From Tipula vernalis (taxonomy: Eukaryota; Arthropoda; Insecta; Diptera; Tipulidae): DNA of 64,000 nt. Below the pieces are notes generated by a model. It did no database searches, was not told the origin of the DNA, and saw nothing but the letters and a program-made list of their open reading frames with translations. Location of the stretch: positions 329,875,106-329,939,105 of the forward strand of contig OY282558.1 in NCBI GenBank assembly GCA_958295665.1. Reading direction: 5' to 3'. Below, piece after piece: positions 36,801 to 48,800 of the stretch (its first letter is position 1; each line of letters opens with the position of its first letter). Position numbers and translations under genes: made by a program.

Positions 36801-39800
36801 GAACTTTGCATTTTTTTTAGAGAAATAAGATCTGAAAATTCTTAAAACGTAATTTATAATTGATTTCAAAAGTAATGTTAAATGCCAATTTTCATTTAAA
36901 TGGTCGGAATGGCTGTTTGGTCGGATATTATCAAATGTGCTGTTAATTTTTAGTAAAAAAGCGATATTTAAATACTTTATTTTTATTTCTGTTTAATAAC
37001 ATTACAGCACAACTATTTATTAATATTGCACTGGCCAAATCAATATCGTCGTCGCTATTTATTTCCATTTTCAATTTTGAATAAATCGAAAAACTTGAAA
37101 AAAATTTAAAAACAACAAATTTGTTCAATTTGAAATTAAATGAAAAAACTTTACGATATATGTACTAAAAATGTCTATCAGTATAGAAATGTTCATTATC
37201 ATTCGCCTACATGTGATCAATGAACATTTAACGAATCGTGTGTACCGAGATGTTGATAAATGTACACTTCTCGCTTAACCGTCTACATTCGCCAATTAAG
37301 CGAATACGCGCGCATAAGTGTACATTTCACACCTCGTGTGGATGCGGCTTTTTTTATTTTCAACGACAAATTTACTGTACTCTAAACAAAAATGTCCATA
37401 AACATTTTTGTTGGTTTTGGTATACTTAAAACCAACAAAATTGTTTTTACAAGCTATACAGTACAAACACTTAAGATTAGGATACAAAGAAGTACCCTAT
37501 GGTTAATATTATTTATGTGTATGAGACTATAAATTTGTTTTTTGTTGTTTAAATATGGTATGAAAAAAACCACCACATAAATAAATATAGAGTACATCGT
37601 CAATGTGTTATGAGCTATCTGTTGTACGGCTTGTATAAACATTTTTGTTTTGGTATACTTCTACTGTAAAAAAATTGTAAATCGTACAAGTAACACTATC
37701 TATTGAGGTAATATTGTAATTGTGCGTGATTCCTATATTTATAAATGTACTGAAAAAGCTTCATCTCAAAATTTTCGTTGAATATTATGTGAGTTCGGTT
37801 GGGCAAAATAAATAAATTTACTGTCGAAACAAATGATTTACGTAATATTATTTGACATTTTTTTTGACATTAGATTGATTTATTTTGCCCAATCGAACTC
37901 CATATTATAAATCATGCATAAAACAAAATATACAATTTTTCGCGCATTTTTTATTAGTTGCATTTCAGTACCAACCGCTATTACCCGCTAATAGAAAAGT
38001 TGTCTTTGCTAAAAATTATCTAGCTGTTCTAAGGACACATTTTTACAAACTTTTTTTTCAAATGACCAAGAATAAGTAATTATTTATATTTAAAAAAGTT
38101 TAGATAAATTGAGACAAATTGTTTTAGACGAATTTACCTTTATCTAAAGAATTTTTTTAGACAAATTGTTTTTAGGTGAATTGGTTTTAGTTAAATTGTT
38201 TTAGACGAATTGTTTTTAGATGAATTGTGTTTAGACGAATTGTTTTTAGGTAAATTGGTTTTAGTTAAATTGTTTTAGACAAATTGTTTTTAGATGAATT
38301 GTGTTTAGACAAATTGTTTTTAGACAAATTGATTTTAGTTAAATTGGTTTTAGTTAAATTGTTTTAGGTAAACTGTTTTAGACGAATTACTTTAGATGAA
38401 TTGTTTTTAGATGAATTGTTTTTAGATAAATTGTTTTTAGGTAAATTGTTTTTAGATAAATTGTTTTTAGATAAATTGATTTTAGACGAATTATATTTAG
38501 ATGAACTGTTTTTAGACGAAATGTTTTTAGACGAATTGTTTTTAGATAAAATGTTTTAGATAAACTGTTTTTAGATAAACTGTTTTAGATAAAAAATCCG
38601 TTTTCCAAAACTTTGACCTGATCAGGATCACTAAGCGTCAAGAAAAGCAGCTAATGTGAAACAACAACCAACCAACAGACGAAAAAATAATTCTTCTGAT
38701 TCTGGCCAAAACAATAAAATTAAATTTTTTTTTTTTTTTTTTTTTAAATGAATTTATTACAACTGATTTACAATCATCTAGTAATTTATCTTTAATAAAT
38801 GAGTTCAATGTTTAGAGGGGTGTAGCCCATTGGCTATTCCCTATATGTTTTAAAATTAATTTAATTTAGCGGTCCAATTTGAGCTTAAATTGGATAGATT
38901 GGTGTTTTCCAGCATACTACGAATGTCGTCATTTTAGTGTTGACAAGTTTTGTTTCGCGTGTCTTTTGATTTCTTCTCTGACTTATTCCATCTTTAAATC
39001 CCTATGCAGGTTGTCATTTCTTATGTACCACGGTGCATTCACTATGCCATGTAGGACTTTATTTTGGAAACCTTAAATTATTTTAATGGTAGTCTCTTGG
39101 CACAACCCCAAAGCTGAATACCGTAAGTCCATATTGGTTTTAATAGTTCCTATGAGCCAGTACATGTTCCTGTATTTGATGTTTAATTCTTCCTTTTCCT
39201 TTTTTACATGCTCTTTCCACTTTTACATCGTCGTATTTGCATGGGGAACCTGTTGCGAGTTAAGTTCCACCACCTTGATTCGCCACCGTTTCGTAGTGGG
39301 TCTCTGAAGTTTTCTTGTCGCTTCTTCTATAGTGTTATCAGTTGCAAGGATTCAGCAGTATCATCTCCCAATGTTGCAATGGTTGTTTCATCGGCATTTG
39401 GTAGATCTCGTGTATAGAGAAGATACAGTACTGGCTCTAGGACGCTGCCTTGCGGTACTCCTGCTTATATTTTCTTTAATTCAGAGTATGCTCTTTCATA
39501 TTTTAACCCGGAAGTAACGATCGGGTATGTAAGATTTTAGAATATGATAAAACTGCTTTGGTAAATTTCGATGCAACATAAGCAAAAAGCGATTGAAACA
39601 AAAACAAAATTTACCCAATTTTCAACTAGGAGTTAACCCCTGATCCCAACCTAGAAGCCACTTCCACGTCACAGATTCAGCGGTTAGGCGCAGCCTTAAC
39701 AAAATTTGAAACAATTTTTTAAAAAAAATATTCGGATTAATTAAAGAAACTCCGATTTAATTCGAAAGCCCCGAGGCACAAAGTTTTCGTTTTATTTCAT

Positions 39801-42800
39801 TTTTGGTTGTTTTCTGCTGTTGTTGGGTTTCTTTATAACCTTCTATTATTCTGTCGTTTTGTTTGTTGTTTTTTTTTTTTAATATTTATTGAAAATTATG
39901 CACAAAAACCACAAGCCAGTCGCCAAAACTAATATTTTGAGGTTATTGCTGAAGATTTTATTGAAATTTCTCGCATCTGAACTTAACGTTATGTCATTGT
40001 TTAATATTTTTAATGAAGCTCAAAATATTTAAATTGCAAAATTCAGTAAATTCTGCTTGTATATAATGTTTAACCTTAGCAATATCTGCAAGTTTCAGAT
40101 TGTTAATCGTTACTTTGTCATTGTAAGCTAAATCTGCTGTAGTTGGTAGGGCACAACAAGTACATTTTACTTTGGAAAAGATTAAAGTTTCTTCAGTTAG
40201 GTCACTATCAATGTAAATTTTAGCCGTAACTTTACCAGGTGTTTTTTGGATCAAATACAAACTCATACAAACCTTTTGATTTTTAGGAATGTCTTTTCCG
40301 TAACTTCTTACTGATAGTAGTTTAGCTTTAAAGTTTAATTGAGCCCATTTCTTGAAACTTATAAAGTCTTCTGTTTTTACTTTTACAACGTTAAATTTGC
40401 CTGTGTTACTAGATTGTTCAATAAGATCAACATATTGCTGATGGCTAAATACACGATCTTCACGTCTAATTTTCCTTTTTGACGATTGCAAAGTTTCTGT
40501 CACAATCATTAAAGAAGTGATCATCATATTTCTTTGCGAAGATAGTGCTAATAAAAATCGAATAACCGTATTGTTTCTGATCTGCATAGGGCTAACAGGT
40601 AAAGTACAGGTAAAGTTGGCAGAGGCAAATTTTGCATATAGCCAAAGGATTAAACCTAAAACCGTTTCGGTACTTGCACATTTCTCTTCAATTTCTTTAA
40701 CTTTCTTATAAAATTTGCTTGCACGACGCTTGTCAACACTTTCATTGAAGTGCGCATCTTTTATTTTAACGTTTAATTCTTCACACATACTACAAACTTT
40801 GATTTGTGGTCTACCAAATGATAACTCAAAATTAAAATTGAAATATTGTTGGAAAAACTGATAGTTTATTTTATCTGCCAATTCGGGATTCTTACCTAAA
40901 AACATTTCATGCAATTTTTTTATATTTAAAGTCGATGACAAATACTGTTTCTTAATGTCATTCGAATAATGAATTTCTTTCTTGTCAAGAGACTCAATAA
41001 AATTATGGATTTCAATGTAATGCTCACCAGGAATAACATTACTTCTTGAACCAACTGCTTTGCCTCTGCGATCTTCAGGTATTTTGATTTGTCTATTTAG
41101 TTCTGTCAAAGGTCTGCATCTTTTAAGGGTTATTCCATCTAATCTTATGAAAGCAGATTTACATACCCTTTCTTCAAGTTTGGATTTGCACAAAGTATTA
41201 ACAAGAAACATTTTTAGGTGTTGTCCTTACTGGATCGTTAGTGCGTTATGGTGTCTTTTGATACGCCATCCATATCATTATGATCCGTATGATATGCATG
41301 TAATATAAAATAATGCATGTAATCACCTACCGGCAATTTTCTCCCGTGCGCCGTCCTGGAACCCCCCTTCTTGTGTAATTTATATGAGTTTAACCTTTTA
41401 GAAGTTTTTATAGGTAATAACCTGTTTATATTTCTTGGTATTGCTTACCCCCTTTTCCTTTTTTTTTTGGGACACCATCTGAATCTAAGGAAGTACTCAT
41501 TATAAAAGCACAATACTACGTGTTTACTAGCAAATGTCAACGCAGTAAATGATGGACGGCTGACGCAAAACCAACACAAATGTCTTATACAAGCCTTGTT
41601 CATAGCAAAAATGTACATTGACTTGTGTCGGTGTATTAATGAGTTTTATATTTCATCTCGAGTTGTATAACTTGAATACGGCAACATCACTAACACTAAT
41701 ATACCTAAATGTACAATTTTATATCATATGTATAGGGACAGCACGGCTTGTATAAACAATTTTGTTTGTTTTGCTTGATGCAATATTATCTCAGCAAGAG
41801 AGGCAGACATCCAAGAGAGGACATCTCCAAGAGTTGTGACCTTTTCGAAATTATTGTTACACGCTCCGACACTGGTAGCAGTATAAATACAAGATATGTG
41901 CCTATTTCAAACAAAAGAGATGTGAGGTTATTGCCATCACATTTTCGTGATAAAACGGTGCTGTCAAAATATACGAGATGTGCCCTTTTCGAAATTGCAA
42001 TATGCAATTGTATCTCTACGTGCATTTGTATGACACCACTTGGCAGTAAAAACAAACTCAACCTTGCCAAGGAGATTGCCTATGATAAAGAGATATGATT
42101 GCAGAAACAACCCTAGGGCATAAGTGATTGCGTGAAGCCAATAAGGCGATCAAAATTAGTTTTGCATTCAGTTCATTATCCGTCTTTTGCTTACACCCAT
42201 AACCACGTTTTATTTCCCACACAACCCAGACATAGTTCTATCAATATCTCCACTCTTTATGCATCATACAGATAGGAAAACGAATTGAAAATATGAATTT
42301 CGTTTTTTTCGTAATTGGAAGAGTTTTCCCTGTGTCTTTTTTACGTTTGTAGCTACTTAAATATTCAGAAGGCTTTCGTCATGGAAAGTTCTACAACAAT
42401 TTATTTTAATATTGCCAGTAAACTATATTCAGTGGTACGATGATAAAACTGGATCGGAGGCGTAATCAACAAATATATTGCAGTCTAAACTTCTCTAAAC
42501 TTTAAATCCTTAACTAACAAAATAATAAAATAATTTATTTAGTTACCAAACATTTGAAAGATGCTTAATATACAGGTTCGCCCCTTCCACAGTTTTGACT
42601 ATACGCAACGGTAATTGACTTGGATGCTTCTAGAATAGAAAGGGGTCAATCAATATTCATTAATCTTTAATTTACACCTACCACAGTGAGCTGGAAGTAT
42701 AGTGAGAAGATTCATGCCGCTAGGAAGCCTTTGAAGTGAATACAATAAAAAACGTCTTTGAACTCTCTGTATACGGTGAGAATTATTAACGTAAAAAGGA

Positions 42801-45800
42801 TCCAATATCTTTGAATGTATTAACCTAAGAAAACCTAATTGCAACCATCTACAAAGTAATCACGATTTTGTCTTACATTTCGCGACATTAAGAACGACTG
42901 TGTCGAATGCATAAATGAGAATATCGGAGTAATTTAAACAATTTACTATGTCAGTTAAGAAAAGGATGAAAAGCAAGGAACCAAAGTGATTACCTTGAGG
43001 AACTCCCGAAGTAACGTGAATTGTCTTGGTGAATAATAGGTAATCTTAACTATCTGAATTCTGCGTTCCTGGTAAGATTTAATCAACTCTATCGGTAAAA
43101 GGTTACAACTAAATGAAATAAGTTTCTTTAATAGTATTTCTTGGTAAATTTTGCGAAAGCATTGAGAAGCCAGCAATTCAAAACAACTTAATTTTTAACA
43201 TAATAATGGCTCTGACCTCCCACTAAACCCACTTTATTGTCACTTTAATGCTTCTTCTTACAGCTAAGATTAACAGTTTTATAAATTATGAAATTTCGTT
43301 TTGCCTTTGTAGGTGATTAATGAAGCCCGGACACAATATTCATAATGTCATAGTTTATAAACGTCGTCACCACCTACATTTTTGTTTCTTAGTACAGCAA
43401 TTTTCATTTAGTAATCATTGAAGCCCATCATCTGTGTAATCTACGATTAAGAGATTTTGTATTTTTTTTGTTTTGTTGGATGTGGATGGATTTTTATGTG
43501 AAACACAAAGGCACACAGCATTACAAAAGGAAAACAAAGGAACAATTAAGGAATTATAAGAGAGGATTAAATGCGATTGGGAGTTCAGTTTTGCATTTTT
43601 GAGTTTCAATTTCTCCGAAGGGAAAAAGTATTTAGCGTTCTGAAGGAAAAAGTGTTTTCGAATTTTTTGGTTTTGCAAATCTGAGTTCAAAGTTGCACCT
43701 ATGAACTTTGACGTCTTAATATGCATATTGGCCTGGACATTCCAGGCTAAAGTTAAAAAAACTCAGATGAGTTTTCGGTACCCCGAAATAATATGATTAA
43801 TTTGGAAATTAAATTCCAGTTTGCGTCTGACATCTAAATTAAAATAAAATATACATCGTCGTAAATGGCCAAGATAAATAGCTGCACCCCCCAAAATTGA
43901 ATTTTCTAAGAAATGTTTAGAATTAAGCGAGCAATTTAATTGCAAATTTGCACAGCAATTACATGTCCCGAAACCTATTGATAGAGGTATCAACCATCGT
44001 AATCGGAGCATTTTAGATTTTTGCCGCCCAAAAATTTGTGGGCTATAGCCTGCACCCAATACTGCCTTATCGGCCAAAAAAGCTTAATTTGTACAGTTGT
44101 GGAGGTGGTTATTGATACGTTAGATATCGTTTGTGCCCGGTTGAACCACACTTCCGCTTTCCGTACGCACGCATTTGGGGCACGTGCTGAGCTCGATATT
44201 ATAAACTCGGAGATTTATGTTGCTACTCTCACACTAATAATAAATACGATGGTTTATATTTACGTTACAATACTTATAACGATTGAAAATTCACTTTATT
44301 AAAATGTTTAATTTACAGAAATAAATTATAAAATTAGAACACATAAAAAATGCGGTGTTACTTGTTCGCCATCTTATTAACCTTCTTTTTGTTCAGGGGT
44401 CGAGTTAGTGAATACCATTGTGGTGACGTCAATTTATTCGCCCAGTGAACGCAGTTAACGATAGAAAGCTATCGGAAGTGAGCTGGCTCGTTGATGTTGC
44501 GACCCCCTCTTGATTTAGGTTGCTCAGTGAGATTATTATGGAAAGTTACTCTTTTCTGAGCTGGTTTGTTTACTTCTCCGGTATGTATAGGGCTCTACGT
44601 AGAGTTTGGTTTGGTTGGTATTTCGATCGATTCATCTGCTGGTTGATCAAGTGGTGGTGCTTCGATGAAACAGGGTTTAAGCCGATTTATTCGATCACTT
44701 TAATCAGTAGAGTGAAATATGTTTCGTTGCGTTTGATTACCGGGTATAGTCCCTCGTATGGAGGTTGTAATGATTGACGAACCGCGTCAGTTCGGACCAA
44801 AACGAATTCGCATATTGGTAGTTCTTTGAATACGAAGATTTGTTCTTTCTAATGTCGTGAAGTCGACAAAGGTTGAATGTCTTTGAATTGGTTGCGCAAC
44901 TGTATGACGAATTCGAACTGATTGATATTTTTGCTGGGTTGAATGAAATCCGCTGGTAGTCGTATACGTTCTCCATAAACGAGTTCAGCTGACGTACTTT
45001 AAAAATCGTTTCGGAACGACGTTCTCAGACCGAGTAGTATTAGCGGTAACGACTTTGTCCATTGTTTTTCACCGACGCACATTATTGCGGCTTTAAAACT
45101 GCGGTGCCATCGTTTTAATATCCTGTTGCAAGCTGGATTGTAAGCGGTGGTTCGCTTGCGTAGGAATCCAAGTGATTTTGAGAGTTCGTCGAATATCGTT
45201 GCTTCGAATTGTGCGCCTCTATCGGTTAAGATGCTAGTTGGTACTCCGAATCGGCTGATCCATGTTTTGATCAACGCATCAGCTATGGTTTCAGCTTTAA
45301 TATTCGGGATTGGAGTGGCTTCTGGAGAGCGTGTATAGCGATCGATCATTGTTAAACAATATAAGTTGCCTTCGGACGGTTGTAAAGGTCCGACGATGTC
45401 GATGTGAAGTTTATCGAATCGTTTGCTGGTCAGTTCATAGGTTCTAGTTTTACTTTTGACGTGCTTTGTTATTTTGCACTTTTGGCCATGTGCACAGTGT
45501 TTGACCCAAGAGCGTATTTCTTGGTTCATAGCTGGCCACACAAATTTTTGTCGGATTTGTCTCGCTGTGGCGCGGATACCGAGGTGAGAGGCGTTGTGGA
45601 ACGATTCGTAAATTTCTCGTCGAAATGCCTTAGGAGTAAATAAGCGTTGTACACCAGTTGATGTGTCGCATAGAATTTCTTTATTGGTTCCAAAAACTGG
45701 GAATTTTTCGAATGTCAATGACTCGTTTGTTTCTACCAATTTTGTGAGTTCTAGATCTTTAGACTGTTCATCAGCAATTAATGCATAGTCGATTGTACTT

Positions 45801-48800
45801 CCTATGTTCACTTGATCGATCCGAGAAAGTGTATCCGCGACGACGTTGTTGTCTCCCGCAATGTGCCGTATATCTGCTGTATACTGTGCTATATAATCCA
45901 GGTGACGGCGTTGTCTGGGTGAGGCTTTATCGAGTTTTTGGTGTAATGCGTATGTCAATGGTTTGTGGTCGGAAAATAGGCTAAAAGCTCCCGGTCGTAT
46001 GTGCTGTAACGGGTTTCGGTATTGCTTAATTTTCGGGAATAAAAGAAAAGTAGTTGCCACCATTCGACGTCGACAAAAATAGCGAATTTGGCGTTTGGAA
46101 TGGCATGTTTCGAACGCTTCGGTGGATTCGTCGGTCCAGTTTATTGGTGATTTATTCTTCTTCTTACGTCCTTTTATGAATTCATATAATATCGCCTGGT
46201 CGTGTGCTCCCTTTGGTAGAAAAATTCGGTAATAATTTACCTTGCCTAAAAATCGAAAAATGCCATCAGTCGTAGTTGATCGAAGAAAATTTTAGATTGC
46301 TTCTACTCTTTGCTTATCCGGTCCCATGCCGTTTGTGGTGATGTGAAATCCGAGAAAAGATATTTCGTTCTATGCGAATTCGCACTTGTTAAGATTAATT
46401 ACCAATCCCACGTCACTTAGACGTTGTAAGACCATACGCACGTGTTTGAGGTGTTCCTCCGTGTTTCGTGATGCGATTGGCAGATCGCCGATGTACGGAA
46501 AGATGAATGGCAAGTCTCGAAATGTTGAGTGTACCAATCGTTGGAACGTTTGAGCCGCGTTACGTAACCCAAATGTCATTCGGGGAAACTCAAACAATCC
46601 AAAAGGAGTGATGGTTGCCGTTTTTTCGATGTCTCGTTCATCGATAGGTACCTGGTGGTAGGCTCGGATGAGATCGATTTTTGAGAACACTGTACATACA
46701 TGACTCGAGTTGCTGTGTGAAATCGGTCACAAAGGGAATCGGGTAACGGTCGGGTTTTGTTATCGCATTTAAGGCTCTATACGCCACATAATCGCCAGTT
46801 ACCGTCTTTCTTTCGTGCTATTTGTAATCGGATCGCCCAATTGCTCTTGGAGGGTCGGCATACCCCTTGCGCTAACCACGTTTCGATTTCGCACTTGGCG
46901 ATTTTGGTTTTGTCGGCATTTAAACGACGTATATCTTTGCGTGGCACGGTTGACCAGATGTCTCAATACAATGAGTGACGTTGTACTTCATTGTGTTTAG
47001 ATTTGTAGACGCGTGGGTTACTGTTTTGAATTCGCGTAGTAATCCCAGTATCTCGGGTGTCAATGCGCCGGATTTTATGGTCGTAATGCCGTAAGAGTTT
47101 TGTCATAGGGTCGATGAGTTTCTTATTCTTGATATCGACTAATAGACCGAAGTGTGCCAGAAAATCAGCGCCAAGAATGCATCGATCGACCTTCGCCACG
47201 ATGAACTGCCATGTCAGTGGCCTGCGCAGACCTATGTTGAGTGTGAGATTTTTACAATCGTACGTATCGATGGCAGTAGAATTTGCTGCGAATAATTTAA
47301 ACGTGGACGGGTTCGACGTTTCCGAATTTGTTGGTGGTATGACAGATAGTTCAGCGCCGATTAGACGGCTTTTTGGTGTTTGGCTACCGCCGCTTGCCGC
47401 ATGTAGCGCGGTGCCAGTTATTTTTTTTAATTTGTTGACGATGGGTTAGAATCGTTAAAATGGCATGGTTTTGCTCGAACGCCGTATTTGTGATGGTACC
47501 ATCAATTTGGGTGTTTGGCTACTCGCTCGCTCGATCGTAAATTACTACGTTGACGTGAAGTATTCGTAGAGTTAGGGCTTTGAGAGCGGCCGCGATATGT
47601 TTTGTCTTTAGACATTTCGAATCGACCGAATAGTTCTTCCACCCGTTTGATAACTCGTTGATCTGAGCTGCTAAGCTGGTTGGTACTGTTCTGTTGTTGC
47701 CTTTTGGCGCATTGAGGTTATAAATGCCAGCTGGTTTTTGCACGTCGACTATTTTGTCTGCTGTTTTTGCAAGTTTTTCCAAATTTGCGTCGTCCATACA
47801 TGATAAAATTACCTGTGTATGTGTTGATAGGCGCTGCAACCATAAGTTTCTTAAAACTGGTTCGGTTACTTGATTTATAGACAAGGCTTCCATCTCTCTC
47901 AAAAGTTGGGATGGTTTTTTGTCGCCGAGTTGCAGTCCTGATGACAATCGATCCATTTTGATTTTTGCCGATTCGCTTAGGCGCTCGATTATTATTTTTT
48001 TTTAAAGTTTCGTACTTATTGTCCTTTGGCGGTGTAAGAATTTGATCACGTACGCATTTACTGTTTGAGGGTCGAGGGCTGCGATGAGGTGTCCATACTT
48101 AGTAGCATCGACCGAAATACCACCAATTTCGAACTGTGCCTCCAATTGAGTGAACCAAACTTCTGGATCGTCACTGTTGAAAGGTGCGTACTTTATTGAC
48201 ACTTTGTAAACATTCGTCGTTTCAATTCTTTTTGGTTTCTTCGCCCCTCCGTCGCTTTCGTCGGCAACCATATTAACAGACGTAACACGAAATGGTTTTG
48301 AAACGCGGTGGAAAATCGACATTGGGTTTGCTGTTAAATTTATCACTGAGCGAATATTCGGAACGAGATACGATAATCGTCCGGTAAAATTATGAATGGA
48401 AATCCGAACAGTTGAAAGCCACCAAATTAAAATAGACAATTGAACTCACTTACCCCTGATGCGTAGACCGTTTCTCCGTATATATCTTACGTTAATTTTA
48501 ATTTAAAGTTATATAATACAAAGCCACTGATGTGTGGATATGCAGCTTTATAAATTTTATTAGATTTTTATCACGTTAATCGTAATTATTATCACGTCGA
48601 TGGTCACCAAATGTGGAGGTGGTTATTGATACGTTAGATATCGTTTGTGCCCGGTTGAACCACACTTCCACTTTCCGTACGCACGCATTTGGGGCACGTG
48701 CTGAGCTCGATATTATAAACTCGGAGATTTATGTTGCTACTCTCACAATAACGATTGAAAATTCACTTTATTAAAATGTTTAATTTATAGAAATAAATCA

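Noticed and set aside
32081..38592. CRISPR-like interpretation of the short repeat arrays
   Set aside because: Units are contiguous with no unique spacers and the sequence is clearly eukaryotic.
41748..42098. 116-codon + and 94-codon - overlapping frames
   Set aside because: Overlap on opposite strands without motifs; treated as chance.
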